Part shown: positions 10,999-24,327 of the stretch, piece by piece | Layout: each line of letters begins with the position of its first letter | Numbering within the stretch: the first letter of the stretch is position 1 | NCBI GenBank assembly: GCA_963556495.2 | Contig: OY747713.1 | Location: 38,607,461-38,671,460, forward strand | Direction of reading: 5' to 3' | DNA from: Valencia hispanica | Taxonomy: Eukaryota; Chordata; Actinopteri; Cyprinodontiformes; Valenciidae | Length of the DNA: 64,000 nt | The notes under the pieces: generated by a model | Told to the model about the DNA's origin: nothing | What the model saw: only the letters and a program-made list of their open reading frames with translations | Databases searched by the model: none | Made by a program: the position numbers and the translations under genes

Positions 10999-12715
10999 TC
11001 TCAATTAAATTCAGTTTATTTATATAGCGCCGATTCACAACACATGTCATCTCAAGGCACAAGAAAAGTCATTTCAATACAATCATACAAAAATTCCAGT
11101 CAGTTTAAAGTTTTAGTTTGTTTTCTATTTAAGGAATCCCAGCAGATTGCATAAATGGAGCACAACCTCAAGTCAATGACTCAATGTAGACTCCAACCAC
11201 AGCAATCCCTCATCCTGAGCAAGCATGTTGCGACAGTGGAGAGGAAAAACTCCCCCTTGACAGGAAGAAACCTCCATCAGAACCAGAACCTGGCTCAGTA
11301 GGAGCGCCCATCTGCCAAGACCATCGGGGGTTCGAGAAGACAGAGCAGAGACACAGAAAGAATAAAAAGAACTGATGTAAGAGTACTTTCTTTGTTAAAG
11401 AAAGTAAAAAGTTGATAACAGGACACAGGGAATGTTCAGTTACTGGAAGAATCATCCCAGTTGATGCCCCCCGCATCCAACAGGGCATTGTAGCTGAGCA
11501 GGATACCAGACCAGGTGTAGCTTCTATGGAGAGAAAAACACTGAGAAAAAAACTGAGTTAACAGTCGAAATAATAGCAAAAAATACAGCTGGAGAGTAGT
11601 AGAAGAGAAAGTAGCAGAGTGAAGAAAATTGGTCAGTCTGTCCTCCAGCAGTCTAAGCCTATAGCAGCATGACTACAGAGATAGCTCAGGATGACCTAAG
11701 CCACTCTAACTATAAGCTTTATCAAAAAGGAAAGTTTTAAGTCTGGCCTTAAAAGTAAACAGAGTGTCTGGCTCACGGAGTAAAGCTGGGAGCTGGTTCC
11801 ACAGGAGAGGAGCCTGATAACTAAAAGATCTGCCTCCCATTCTACTTTTAGAAATCCTAGGAACTACAAGTAAACCTGCAGTCTGAGAGCGAAGTGCTCT
11901 GTTAGGAACATGAAGTTTGATTATTAAGGGCTTTATATGGAAAAAGGAGAATCATAACTTATTTTCTGGATTTAATAGGGAGCCAATGAAGGCAAGCTAA
12001 AAGGAGAGAAATTTGATCTTTCTTTTTAATATTCATCAGAACTCTTGCTGCAGCATTTTAGATCAACTGAAGGCTTTTAATTGCATTTTGTAGACTACCT
12101 GATAGTGAAGAATTACAGTAGTCCAGCCTTGAAGTAACAAATGCATGGACTAGTTTTTCAGCATCACTCCTGGACAGGATGTTTCTTTTTTCTTTTTTTT
12201 TGAAAGGATGTTTCTAATTTTAGCAATATTCCAGAGGTGGAAGAAGGAAATCCTATAGAAACCTGTTTAATATGGGATTTGAACGTCAAGTCTTGGACAG
12301 AAATAACCCCAAGGTTCTTTACGTTATTACTGGAAGCCAATTTAAAACCATCCAGATGAAGTGATTGACTAAGCAGATTCTTTTGCAGAGATTCTGGTCC
12401 AAAGACGGCAACCTCTGTCTTGTCAGAATTTAAAAGCAGAAAGTTTAGAGTCATCCATGTTTTTATGTCTTCCAGACATGCCTGTAATCTACCTACCGTC
12501 TCATGGACTAAACAGAACAGAAAGCTAATAGCATCCCAAGGAGCACGTCCTATCTCCTCAAAGGTGGGAATAAAAAAAATACATCTAAGATATTCTGTAA
12601 GATAAAAGGAATAGCTGGGCTCTTTGTTTGTGAGGGATCCCATTACCAGTTTGATGTCACTTTTATGCCTGCCTTTAAAATTCAAGGCTCCAGGCAGCAG
12701 CAAGGATTATCACTC
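10999..12715 (-). mobile_element. 5'-truncated L2-type LINE (subfamily B)
   Basis: On the minus strand a degenerate RT C-terminal region (within 12703-12164) contains CLEDIKTWMTLNFLLLNSDK and NNVKNLGVI, which follow the catalytic box in L2-clade RTs. The YADD box itself is lost. A long 3'UTR runs to 10999 and ends with GGCGCTATATAAATAAACTG and a short AATTAAATT-like tail. The subfamily is distinct from the copies at 3236 and 47420 because both the tail and the peptide differ. Confidence 0.78.
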
Positions 12716-15533
12716 CAAAAAAAGGAAAACAGCAGCACCCATCTGAGTATGTATCCCAGGGTTCTGTGTGCTCCAGTTCTATACTCTTTTTGTTCATGTC
12801 AACTAGAAACCATGTCATATTAAAGACATGCAGAGCTGTGGGGCGTGCACTTTAGGATATTATTGTGTGCTAAATTAAGCTTTGAGGCGAAAAGATCTCA
12901 GTACGGCCTCCTTCTGTAATGCCATCCTCCTAAATAGTATAAAAACGTAGGGAATGCCAAACCCTAGTTATGAACTCATAAGTAATGTGCAGTACAGAGA
13001 GGCTTTCTGTCAGGTCTTTGGCGTTCTCTACAATGAAAGAATTTGGTTGAACAGGAGGAATTCCTGTATGCATGCATTCAACATTGAAGACAACAATGAT
13101 ACACCGGACAGTTGGACAGGAAAACTGTCACAGCACTGAAGAAATGTTTAACAGCAATAGAGGAGACTCATCTGTAATCAGCACCCCTTTTGGAGCAATT
13201 AGAGGTTCCTCTCATTCTAAGGTTGTCTTTGTAAAAATTCTAGAATCCATTTAATTTTAACTCGCTGTTGACGATGATGTAGCTCTCACATCTGCCTCTG
13301 ATTGGTTGAGCAGTCCCTCTTGATGTCTCTTCCCCCAGAAGATTAGGCACTGGGTGAGCTGCTCGATTCTGGCAAAAACAAGACCAGTCCCCTTTATGAC
13401 AAGACTTGCCTAAACTGGGTCAGAGAGACCAGATCAACCTGACACATTTAGTTGCTTTTTGTTCACATATCTAATAAATCTTGCATATAAATAAAGTGAC
13501 CAGCCTGCAGTGATTTACTGCATCATTATATCTATATATATGCTCTGTTCATCCTTTTTTTTCAGGGCCGAGTGTGCATCTTCATGTCTTCACCATTATT
13601 TTTGAGATCCACGTCACATCAGACAGACTCCGTCTGATGACACAAAAGTTTTTGCATCATTAGGCCCAATCAGCCTTTCTCTCCCTGACATCCTCACAGT
13701 CAGCACCTGCCGTTATGTTAACTTGATTCATTAGAAATCCTACATCAGCCTTTCATTTGACACAACACCATTAGGTCCTGTGCGGATGAGGGGGAATCTT
13801 TGAACACCTGCCTTCGTCGCTTCTCTGGAGCTCCAGTCTAATTTATGTGTTTGGTTCCCGAGAATGCCCTGGAATGGCTGGGAGTCAGTCTGTCTGTGTG
13901 TTATTATGCGTGTGTTTGTGCACGCGTGTTTATCTGGGAGCGGGTGTGTCGTTGGGGATTGTTATATTGATGCACGAGTGCCTGCAGATGCCGCCTCGTA
14001 AACCAGCCGTGAGGTTCCAGGCCTGGTCCACATTCATTGCAATATAACCTTGTCACACCCCATATGCTGGAGGACAACTTTGGCCACCCTCAGCCTTCAT
14101 TAGCATTCAGACAAACAACAGATGTTGCTGCCAAACTCTTGAGGCGATCTGATATATTGGGGTCACTGCTGGAGTCTTTCAGAGATTCCACCTAACCCAG
14201 CATGATGCATCATCTGCTTTCAGGTTGATGCACGTGATACGGTTTGGCAATTAAGATTTATATATAGTATATTCATCTTAATAGTTGAACACCACAAACC
14301 AATTGGATACACAGTTAAACCAGGACAAGGTGTAAAGCCAACTGGTAAACACACCTTGAAGAAAATAAGGCCAATAATAATAATTATTTTATTTTTATAT
14401 TTTTTATTATTATTATAATAATAAAAGGGGCTATAAGAGTAGTCGCGCCCATTTTCAAACTGTTCTCAATCCAGAAGTCTTAGCAAGAGACCCTGGCTAA
14501 AAAGAGGACACCTCACCGGTGAAGATTCTCTTTTGTTCTGACACGTTGGACCGGGAAGAATTCATTCCAAAGCTTCAAAGTGCTCATTCGGTTCGTGTAT
14601 CTAGTTTGAGCGATACCAGAACTGTTCCAACTTTCTTTCTTTTTTTCCTTCCTCTCTTGTGCTCTCTCTCTCTCTCTCGCTCCCTGATCACCCAGGTCGG
14701 CAGAGTCGGGCTTGATCCGGCCTGCGTTAGCTGGTCTCAGCTGAAAAGGTGAACTCCATTGTTCTTTAGTCTGTTGCTAAAGCAGAGGCCTTCCGCATGG
14801 ACGCTTCACCATCATGTGCTCCTTTAGCCAAAGCTAGTTTTATGACTCTTTCTTAGACCCCATGTGCAGTCCTCCATCTTGGCACAGAGCTGAGATTTAT
14901 GACTCTTTGTCCCACCGACTATCTGTGACTTAGGCCCCCTGGAGCCCCCCTCCTTTTCTGACCCGAACCTCAGCTGTTCTGGCTGATTCATTTCATGTTG
15001 TGTTTAATGTTCACCTACTATTGTTTTCCAAGATCTGTAGTAGTAGTTGCATGCTTTAGAATAGATGGGATAAATTTATGAACTGTTTGGCTGTAAGGTT
15101 GAGCTATTTTCTAAATAAAGTCCCCTTATCTTAAAGAGAAGTTGTCTGGGATTACTTGGAGTTATGCGTACAATTAATGTCCACAGCGTAAGAACTTATT
15201 CCTTCATCTATTGTTTAATTATCTCAGCCTTATCAGGCTGGTAATCATAAACATAAACTGAGACTGAACAATTTGGCTATATATTCCTGGAATCCACCAG
15301 GATGGTGCCCCTAACTTGGTAATTTTTACATAAAATTATTAATCTTATTAATAATTGCCCTAGGCAATTATTCATATTTATTCATAGCCAAATCCTACCT
15401 ATCTGCGGCACAAGACTGCTGTTAATAATTACACATGCTCCTGACTGCTGTTGGCTAACAGACTAGATTTTTAGACCAAAAACCGAGCACATCAAACTCT
15501 TGTGGAAACGCTTACAAGTATGACAGCTTACAG
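12716..15533. other. Intergenic DNA, nothing coding recognised
   Basis: This holds AT-rich simple sequence around 14370-14425 (TAA/TTA repeats), a CT-rich tract near 14660-14680 and unclassified DNA. Several 60-77 codon open frames occur but lack splice context or recognisable domains. Confidence 0.4.
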
Positions 15534-15756
15534 CAGTGGTGTCCAAAGTCAGTCCTCGGGACTTGGTTTCCTGCTTGTTTTGGTTCTTTCCCTGGTTCAA
15601 CACACCTGAATCAAATGATGGCTCCTTAGCAGGCCTCTGCAGAAGTTTACCATGCTGAGGAGGTAGTTGGACTATTTGAATCAGCTGTGTTGGAGCGGGG
15701 ACTCGTCTATAGCTGGCAGGACACTGTCTCTTGAGGATTGGAGCTGGACACCCTTG
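15534..15756. mobile_element. Palindromic hAT MITE with 8-bp target duplication
   Basis: The ends are CAGTGGTGTCCAAAG and ..GGAGCTGGACACCCTTG. The element is a near palindrome, with TTCAACACACCTGAATCAAA on the left arm mirrored by TTTGAATCAGCTGTGTTGGA on the right. It is flanked by GCTTACAG (15526-15533) and GCTTACGG (15757-15764), a 7/8 match to an 8-bp target site duplication as expected for hAT insertions. Confidence 0.85.
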
Positions 15757-18079
15757 GCTTACGGGAACAAACATGCCACTAGGTGGCAGTAGTAGAAGAA
15801 AGTTTCAGAATTCGGATGAGTTATGTTTCTGTTATACTCTCCCCATAAAATGAAAGAGATGCAAACCACACTTGTGTCAGACTGTGACCTGAAATGTGCC
15901 CCAGAAAATGATTTATGTGTACAGTTATCCTTCTATCAAACACATAAAAGATTATTAAATTCAAGTGCTTAAGGATATAGGAAAAATAATACAATCTTTT
16001 ACTTTTGGAGAAATGATTAAAAGTCAGAGAACAGCTTCTAAATTAATATTTAATTAAAACAAAAAGACAAAACATCAATGGTGCATTGAAAATATTTTAT
16101 TTAGTTTGTGTCAATACATAATTAGACATTTAGATTTTCATAGAAATAGTATATGTATTTATATGTATACCTTGGGGTGTGAATGATAGCAGAGTCATGC
16201 TAGCCCTCATGAACAGGTTTTATCCCATGAACATCAAAATTTCAACACAGACGTGATTGTACATAAAACACAGACTCTGTTATTCTGCTATAAATCCATG
16301 CTTCTTGGTTATTTGCTTAAACATAAAGTACAAATATATGCTGTAAGTAAAAGGCCTCATTCTTTACTCAACTACGTAGGGCCTTAGTGGGATTATCCAA
16401 GGTTCTCAATATTTGATTATTCTGTCATCTACAGTGTTGGCATACCGGGGGGTGGGGTTTAAGCCATCTTGTAGGCCTCAGTTGTTAAACTAAAATAAAT
16501 GTAACCTTAAATCCATTTGATAGAAGGGAACTGGAGTTACTATAATTTTTGGTGTGTATCATTAGGGCTATCTGTGCAACAGTGATATGAGGTTAGCCAA
16601 ATCACATTGTAGCTGTAATGAGGGTTTCATACATTCATACAAACATCTCAGAAAAGATGCAATAGCAAATAAGTCTCCTTGAGCAGTGCATTGATGGACG
16701 TTAAGAAGAGCAATGATTTACATTTAGTCAAATACAATTAGGCTAGCAGAATGACTTATCTGAGCCTTTACCATGCTAATTCTCTTTTCTGGAATGGTTT
16801 CTATTGGCGATTTCCTCATCTGGTCTAATGGCGGCACCTTCATATTACACCAGACTCGTTAGCATTCAAACTTCCCACAGTGACTTTCCCACTGGGTGCA
16901 ATGACTTTCTTTGATGCTCTGCATCTGTAATAATTCTGAGTTGGTGTTCGTCTCCCTCTCTCAGTCTCTCTCTCTTTTTTGTCTCTTCCAGCGTTGAGCT
17001 CCACATTTGCACGTTTGACTGCCTGCTCACCTTGAGCAGCTGTTCAGCCACCCTCCTGTAGCTTTCAGATAGACAGTGACTGAGCTGTCTGGGCCAGACC
17101 TGCCTTCTGCCACCTCCTCAAATGGGTCCCTTTGGACTGCGGCCAGCATAGGGAACGGGGTTGGTGGATGAGCGAGTGTTTAAGCGTGCGTGTTTGTGTG
17201 CTCGGATTAGACCGATACGGAAAGTGTACCGCTTCAGGCTCAGTAGTATTACAGTCACCAGGCACGTTTGTGCTTTTATCACCCGCTACGTCGGGCTGAT
17301 TGTGGGACCCACAAAGGTCACTCAGTGTGGGTGTTGAGCACTCGTCTCCTGAGATAGATCAAGAAACAAAATGAAAAGTGATTGTCAGTTCATGAATAAG
17401 TTCTTTAGCCTCCTGCACGCACATGACTTTCAAGGACATGTCTTTCTTTGGCACTTTCCCGGTTGGCCAATCCTTGTTTTTCGTCAGCTCTGAAAAAATA
17501 TGTCGTAGTTAATATGTTCAACCCAAATTTTGCCTAAACAAAGGTGCTGAGAGTCATACTTGATTGGCTCGTTGGATCATCCCAACCACCTTTCAAATAC
17601 ATTTAAACATCAGTAATGTCTTTACCTGAAGGTCTTTTTAGCTTTAACTTTTCAACAGAATATTAGTAATTTCTATGTCTTTGCTCGGGCAATTAATCTT
17701 AATCATCCAATAAACCCTTTGGATTTGCCAAATTCTTTCTTCTGTTTACTAAAATTGAGCCTAGGAGAGGTTTATGCTCTAAGAAGTATGTATTATGATC
17801 ATTTATCAGCTTATTATTATGAGTTTAAATAAAGGAGATGACTATTCAGGATATGCTCAAGAATGGGGCTACCTTTTCATTTGTTCCCTTTCCACCATTC
17901 TCATCTTTCCTTGTGGTTTAACTTAAAGTGGAAGACAGTAAGTCACTGACTGCTAGAAATGAGCTCCATGTTTCTGACCTGCTTTTATTTCTTTTCAATT
18001 ATGTCAAGCATTCTTTGTCTAAGGTATATCTCTTTAAAACATATAAAAAAGAAAAGCTAAAATAGGTGATCAAGTTAAA
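15757..18079. other. Intergenic DNA, nothing recognised
   Basis: This is AT-rich unique-looking sequence. No repeat family, exon or RNA gene was identified. Confidence 0.4.
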
Positions 18080-19000
18080 ATTTATTATGGATATCCACTA
18101 ATCCACAAAGGGTCAAAAATATGCATATAGAATTAAATATATATTATTTATGTCAATGTCCCTGATCAAGTTGCAACTAAAGCTGCAAACAAGCTTCTAG
18201 CATAGTTCTGGATGGATAATTTGTGAAACTCATCTAAAGTGATTAGTTTACCAAAATGTACATGGCTTTAAGTCATAGCATATCTTTAACGTTAACTTTT
18301 CGGAAAGCTATTCAGTACCTTCTTTATAAGGCTGCTTCATCTACTCCAAAACGGTTCTGATGTGCATTTGGAATCACTACACAACAATCTGACCCAAACT
18401 GTCAGCCTCAGATGAATTTGGTTTGGTTAGGATGTCTAGGACCAATACAGCAGCCACATGGGCTCAAGGCTATTGGCTAGAACACCAGTGTTGGCATCGA
18501 CAGTGAAGCCAGTTCTAGAATAACATGTACAAAGAGGATAACGACTACCCCCCACACCCCAGTTTCAGTATGGACAAGCCAAATACCTTATGGAGAAAAG
18601 CTTTAGGGTCAAACAACACAATGACTGAGCTGTTTAGCCCCAAAGACAAGATGAATGTCTGGAGGAGTCAGGGTGAGGCTGTTAAACCAAAGAAAACTAT
18701 TTAAATGTCTACCATGGTGGTAGCAGCATCATGGTGTAGATGTGTTTTGCAGGCTGTGGTACTGGCGCATTGTGGACTAATAAAAAAGGAGGTCTACCTT
18801 CAAAATATAGGTTAATCAGACGTCCAGAGCTAGGCGGTTGAAGCTTTGCCCTAACTAGGTACAGGACAGGACAATGGTCCCAAACACACCGCAAAACTGG
18901 TTTTGAACTAGATGAAGCAGGATAACATTAAACTTATGGATTAGTTCTGACATTAAATGTATAAAACCAAGTGAAATATTCCCTACAGCTGGGTATGTGT
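18080..19000 (+). mobile_element. Tc1-like transposon relic with decayed transposase
   Basis: Reading the + strand across stops and frameshifts gives pieces in Tc1 transposase order: a helix-turn-helix-like middle (around 18360-18480), then the W-rich region near 18590-18700. Around 18710-18790 come codons resembling the GGGSIMVWGCFAGCGTGAL block. Near 18870 the codons GQWSQTHRKT sit where the DNDPKHT catalytic region belongs. The copy is heavily mutated and cannot encode an enzyme. Confidence 0.55.
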
Positions 19001-19336
19001 CAGGGATGAAGATTAACTCTTCAAGTTCTGCCGCTAAGAGTGGTAAAAAGATCCAGGCAGAAATATACCTGGAAAAATCATACAATGGTAAAGCTGGATG
19101 TTGTACTATCAGCCCCCTTTAAATATATATAAAAAAGACGTAATTTTTTTAAATGATATTCATTAGCACATTTAAACTTCTGATCAATACAGAAAACTGA
19201 CAAAGAACTTCCTCTGCTGGCTCGTTCTTAGCAGCCGGACCTATTTGGATCAAAGGGGTGATCAACAAACTTGGAAACTGCCATTTAATGGGCAGATGAC
19301 GTAAATAGTTAGCCTTGATCAAAGAAAATACAAAGT

Positions 19337-19480
19337 ATATAGTGCCTGATAAAAGTATTCACACCCCCATATTTTTGGGGGGACATTTTGTCACCTTATA
19401 ACCAGAAAATTTGATGTTTTCTTGGGATTCTGATAATCGGGACACAGGCTTCTCAAAAGTACTCAGCCCCTTTTAGTCCG
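19337..19480. mobile_element. Tc1-like transposon terminus
   Basis: AGTGCCTGATAAAAGTATTC followed by ACACCCC and a lead of the type ..TTTTGTCACCTTATAACC.. is the left terminal segment of the large fish Tc1 family that ends AAAAGTATTCACACCCC. The rest of that copy is not contiguous. Its missing end may be the segment ending near 23185. Confidence 0.6.
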
Positions 19481-20669
19481 ATGTCTCTAAATAAAATCCC
19501 GCCCCATTTTTTCGTTCTGTTAATCGTCATGAAATAGAAAAGAAATCTGGCCCTCATCCAGTTCTCCACTTCACAACGATTGTATGTTGAAAGCTGGGCA
19601 GTGAATAAAAAATAAATAAATAAAAATAGGGTGGGCGGTTTAAAAATATCTCCATATTTGCTGAGTGGAGTCTTTCCCCTGGCTTTCATCTGCTTCACCT
19701 GTGCAGACGAAGCGACAACAATGGCTTTAAAACTTCACTGCTTTTTACAGGCTACCTCTGACTCTACCCCAGACCTGCGGCTTGCTTTGCTTTGGATAAA
19801 GCTTGACATCCATCTCCCCTCTGACTGATTTATCTGTTGTGCTTTGTTGTTTAAATCGGCTGCTTTACAGTGCCAGCCGCAGCGCCCTACTTCTGTCATC
19901 TCCTCGAGAACTGCATGCTTTCGACGATTACAAATCTGATTGTTTACTCCATGCAGCGGTAAAAAAAAAAGAAGGAATATTTTCTACACACCAAACCTTT
20001 GTGCATACGTTGCTTTTAGCATTTTATGCTTATATTAAAACAGATCTGCTAGTTAAAAACCTAAACCAAATGTTTTGTAGTCGTCTAGGCCAACAAAAGG
20101 GAGGGGTTTTTTTCTTCTGAGACTCATAGTAATACTACACAGGTATGTGCTTATCAGTAGTGAAAAATGGTTGATTTTCTTCGATCTTTTCATTGATTCC
20201 TACAGCCTCTATTATTTCTCACTTGTTTACCAGGTGAAGTGGCCATTTTCAGTTTCAGTAAGGGACAAAGAGGTGATAAATGAGCAGAGCAGTTAGATAT
20301 AGGTGGCGGGGCAGGCCTAGAATAGGAGAGAAAAGAGCTCAAGCAGAGCAGGAAGAGGAGGAGGCGGCCAACCCAGGAGTTTGAGAGGAGATTTAATGAG
20401 AATCAGGGGAGCTGGGTAAAGGGGGGGGGGTGGAGGTATGTGAAAGAGGGCAAGAGAGAGAGCGTTGCGACAGAGTGATTAAGAATAAGGGTAAAGTCAT
20501 AAATGAAAGGAGGATGAGGACAGGAGACAGTTGGGGGAGGGGCGGATGAATGAGGAAGGAGGTGGAAGGGTGAGGCGACGTGAGGATGTCTGAGGACTGA
20601 GACATGAACAAAATGGCTTCCTTTCTTTCCCTCCCAGCAGAGCACAGGACAGTACTAAAATCCAGCCTA
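19481..20669. other. Intergenic DNA, purine-rich tract
   Basis: A GA-rich stretch at about 20300-20620 gives artificial open frames of up to 120 codons on the minus strand. I see no domain or splice context. The rest is unclassified. Confidence 0.4.
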
Positions 20670-21010
20670 AACGTGTCTGTGCACACACACACACGCACAC
20701 ACACACAAGTACGTATTGCTACCCATATTAGGACTTTATATTGACTTCCATTCATTTTAATAGCTACATTTATGCCTAACCCAAACCCTAACCCTAACCA
20801 TTACCAGTTTATTCCTAACCCTAACCTTAACATAATTCACACCATACCTCTAAACCTAACCCCTAACCCAAAAAAAGGGGGTCCACCATATTAGGACCAG
20901 GCTTTGGTCCCTACAAGGTCCATCGGTCTTCGGAAGGTTAGCGAATATGCCAGAAAAGGTCTTAAATAGGATAGCAATACAAGAACACACACACACACAC
21001 ACATCTGGAC
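20670..21010 (-). repeat. TG-bounded dispersed repeat, copy 2 (inverted)
   Basis: The reverse complement closely matches the unit at 7593-7915 and shares GAAGACCGATGGACCTT, TATGGTGTGAATTATGTT and ATGAATGGAAGTCAATATAA. CA tracts border it on both sides (20684-20707 and 20986-21002). Internal TTAGGG-type hexamers (20775-20870, read as CCCTAA on +) belong to the unit and do not mark a telomere. Confidence 0.72.
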
Positions 21011-21829
21011 TGATGATTAGAAGACGTCTCAACCAGAGGAGCACTCAGGCATGAACTCATTATCTCTAATAAGGAGAACTTTAGTCTGGAGGTGTTTCTC
21101 TGACTGACTTTCGGGGTGAACACAGCCGGTGGATGGGGGTGCGGACAGAACAGTTTAATTGAACAGGAAGGCCAGAAGAAGATAATGAAGCCTATTCTTT
21201 AGTCAGGTAATCCTGAGGAAGTCCTTTGCTCCTTTCTATGAATCCATTGATGGAGTTCCAACTGAACCCTAAACTGGGAAGGCCGTACTTTCTCAAAAAT
21301 ACTCAAGGGTGCATGGGGTTGCAGTAGTTATATTCATTTTTTACATATTGTCTAAAACATAGCAACCCCAACCTCACACACACACACATTTCAACCCTAA
21401 TAAGGATGCAGCTTATCTTTTATTGCTTTAATTGCTGTAGCTCTTTGACAGTGGGCTTTTGACTTTTCTTTTTACTCCTCTTTTCATCCCCCTCACTGTG
21501 TGCACTGGCAAGATAAATTTGAGTCCTCAACCTGCCTTGTTAGTCACAGTTCCAGTTATTTGAAAAATAATACTGCTGCCCCGACTGGTGTCATCTGCCC
21601 AACTTAAATGCTATGTTTTATTGTCTTTCCTGTTTTGAAGAACAGCTTAGAGAAATAATTCCCTGTACACGCTTGAGAAACAGAAAGAAAAAATGTTTTT
21701 TTTAGAGGTGGGATTAAGGTCGGAATTTTGACTGGGCCATCCTCACATTCCCTACATTGCTTGCTCATCTGCGTGCTCACACACGTGAACTTGAGTGACA
21801 TGTCATTAATAATTCATCGGGTTTAATAT
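21011..21829. other. Intergenic DNA, nothing recognised
   Basis: A short CA run is at 21376-21389. No gene or classified element was found. Confidence 0.35.
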
Positions 21830-22385
21830 ATGAGGTTTTGAACAGCTTTGCCTCTTCTGGGAAGGCTGTTTAATGGGTTTTTTGAGTGCTTTTTACAGGA
21901 ATTTCAGACCATTCGTCCAGAATCAAACTTGTGAGGTCAGGCAGTGAACTTGTGGATGATTTGGTATGGCTCACAACCTCAGCGTGAATTCATCCCAAAT
22001 ATGTTAATTTGGGTTGAGACCAGAGCACTGTGCAGGCCAGTTAAGTTCCTTCACACAGAACTTCCTCATCCCTGTCTGTATGGACATTACTTTGTGCACT
22101 GACGCACAGCCGTGTTGGAACAACAAGGGGGCATTCCTAAACTCTGCCCACAAAATTGGAAGCATGAGAATTTTAAGGATGTCTTGGTATGCTGCAGCAT
22201 TAAGAGCTGTTTTCACTGGAACTAAGGGGTGCTGGCAGCAGACCCGGGCCTAGATAAAGAGGCATGAGTCGTCACTGTTCTAGAGTCGCATTCTTTCCCA
22301 AACATTTGAACAAGCAGTGATTGGGACTGTGACATATTTTTTCAATTATTTGGATGGGCGAGTGAATACTTTTGACTGTTTAGAG
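21830..22385 (-). mobile_element. Tc1-like transposon, internally deleted
   Basis: The minus-strand frame 22216-22004 reads KTALNAAAYQDILKILMLP, then VHKVMSIQTGMRKF, then LNWPAQCSGLNPN. This is the conserved Tc1 transposase C-terminal third (..KLL.., ..PVHKA..I.., ..DWPAQSPDLNP..). The final Asn-Pro-Ile/Glu region is lost. The right end near 22345-22382 carries TTATTTGGATGGGCGAGTGA and ATACTTTTGACT, a Tc1 terminus. About half the transposase gene is missing between 22255 and 22300. Confidence 0.75.
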
Positions 22386-23260
22386 TAAGAGCGTCCCCAG
22401 AGCATTATGCTGCCACCACCTTGTTTCATTGTGTGGCTGGTGTGTTCAGGATCATGTGCAGTGTTAGGTTTTTGTTGTTGTTGTTTTGTTGAACCACACA
22501 TAACATTTTACATGTAGGACAAGTTCAATGCTACTCTCATCCAGGGATGGAGTATTCGAGAACACTGCTCTCATCTGACCATAGCACCTTCTTGCAAATG
22601 TTTGTTCCCCACCTGATTCGTGGCAAATGGCATAAGGTTTTTTTTTTGTGGTTTACTTCTAACATCGACTTCTTCTACCTGAAGCTGTGGATCTCTGCAG
22701 GCACGTCAGTTTGCAAAGGTGGCCGTTTATTGGTAGGGTTGCATTTGTGCCATTTTCAGATGGTCAACATCTTGAAATATTGTTTTACAAGCTAACATTA
22801 CATTAAACATTTCCACAGCTTTCTCCTCCTTGGCCTTCATGATGCTGTTTGTTTTCTAATGTTGTCTAACAAAGCTCTGAGGCCTTCACAGAACAACTGG
22901 ATTTAGAATCTGTTTACTAATCAGGTTATTTCTGAAAGCAGCTGCTCGTACTGGATTTTATTTTAGAGAATCAGATTAAATGAGACTGGACGCAGATGCA
23001 AGCTCAAGCTTTAGGAAGTTGTTTGTTGCTTCTAAAAAACTTAAAAAAACCCTGTCTCCATTTCCTTTCACTTTGCAGTTGTGCACTTGTTTAATCAACC
23101 CCTCAAAAAAGGAAGTTTTTTTTCTTTTATGTGATACAATTTCAAAAAATAAAGGGGTATGAATACTTTTTTAAGGCACAGTGAATGTGTCACCATTAAC
23201 TTTTTTCCCACTTTTCTATATTTTATAATGTCAAATACTGCAATAAAACAACTTTTTTCT
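22386..23260 (-). mobile_element. Second Tc1-like family, right half
   Basis: It begins CATTATGCTGCCACCACCTT, the reverse complement of the GGGSIM region of a different Tc1 family, and continues through TCATCTGACCATAGCACCTT and the 5' part of the transposase. It ends GTATGAATACTTTTTTAAGGC near 23185 with a poly-T-rich lead. It abuts the preceding Tc1 copy, so one Tc1 probably inserted into the other. Confidence 0.65.
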
Positions 23261-24137
23261 TATGGCCAAAAATATATTGGGAGGCCAATTACATTTATCT
23301 TGCTTTTAGAATTTTAGAATTGTATAATGAAAGTGGAAAAAGGCAGCAATCTCACCTTTTGATTTAAATCAACTTCACCTTTTAGTCTCTGGCAGGTATT
23401 TAGTATTAGTGTTTTTTTTTGACAATGCAACAACAGCACAAACTCCTGTCTGAGCAGATCAATTGTATTAAAAGGATTAAGGCTTTTTACACATTTTTAA
23501 CAGGGGCATCAATACAGCCAGATGGCGCTATATTTAATTTTCTTTAAAAATAGAAAAAAATGCAGATGTCTGCCAACTACACTGATACTGGTCTTCATAA
23601 AGGCAGCTGGGCGATGTAGCATTCAACAAATGTGGATCTAACTTGGATTTAAAGTGCTTTGCTCTGGGGAACTATTTTCAGTGGCACAATAATACACATT
23701 TGATACACTACAGCAGAAAAGATATACATAGGAATGGCCACATTTGTTGTAGCATGCTTGTGTAACTTTATAGCAGACTGTTAAAAATGAAGCTCTGGGA
23801 GGTGGAGAAACAGGCAAAAGTAAATATTTGATTTGAAATGAGTTGTTGGGTGGTTTTTAGAAAAGTAATTTGTGAAATCCGAGTAAGATTTTATCATAAA
23901 TGTGGTATTTTGACATCTTTGTCATGTGTCTTAAACATGATAAATAACTTTCGTGAGGCAGAGACAAAATAAAGTAACCCAAATGTTTAGTGGCCAACCT
24001 TATAGTTTGACTGCCCTGGAACAGATGTGTAAAATGCCTTTAAAAATCCTCCTTTCATTGCAGTAGCACTGTAGTTGAAAAGGTTATTTTTAACCCAAAA
24101 TCCCTGCTGGAGCATTTATTGGTTCACCAGATAATTC
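23261..24137. other. Intergenic DNA, nothing recognised
   Basis: Unclassified AT-rich sequence. No splice-paired exon or named repeat was found. Confidence 0.35.
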
Positions 24138-24145
24138 CTATACAA

Positions 24146-24327
24146 TAGGGATGAGTATTGGTAAAAAATCTGGCGATACAATATGTATCACGATACAGGG
24201 GAGACGATACGAGATTGCGATATATTGTGATACTCATAGCAAAAATTTTTTGGGGGGAATATCGATACAATATCGGGAAATAAAATATCACGATATATCA
24301 GTGTATCAATATTTTCTTACATCCCTA
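24146..24327. mobile_element. hAT MITE (GATACGATAT family) with perfect 8-bp target duplication
   Basis: The 182-bp element begins TAGGGATGAG and ends CTTACATCCCTA. It is rich in CGATA/TATCG motifs. Identical CTATACAA copies flank it at 24138-24145 and 24328-24335, a perfect 8-bp target site duplication. It is non-autonomous with no coding capacity. The perfect duplication suggests a younger insertion than most repeats here. Confidence 0.88.

Noticed and set aside
20393..20755. 120-codon minus-strand frame
   Set aside because: It is a translation of a GA-rich tract plus the CA repeat, with no splice context or domain.
20760..20870. CCCTAA/TTAGGG hexamers suggesting an interstitial telomere
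   Set aside because: The hexamers are few, irregular and embedded in a dispersed repeat unit that recurs at 7593-7915.
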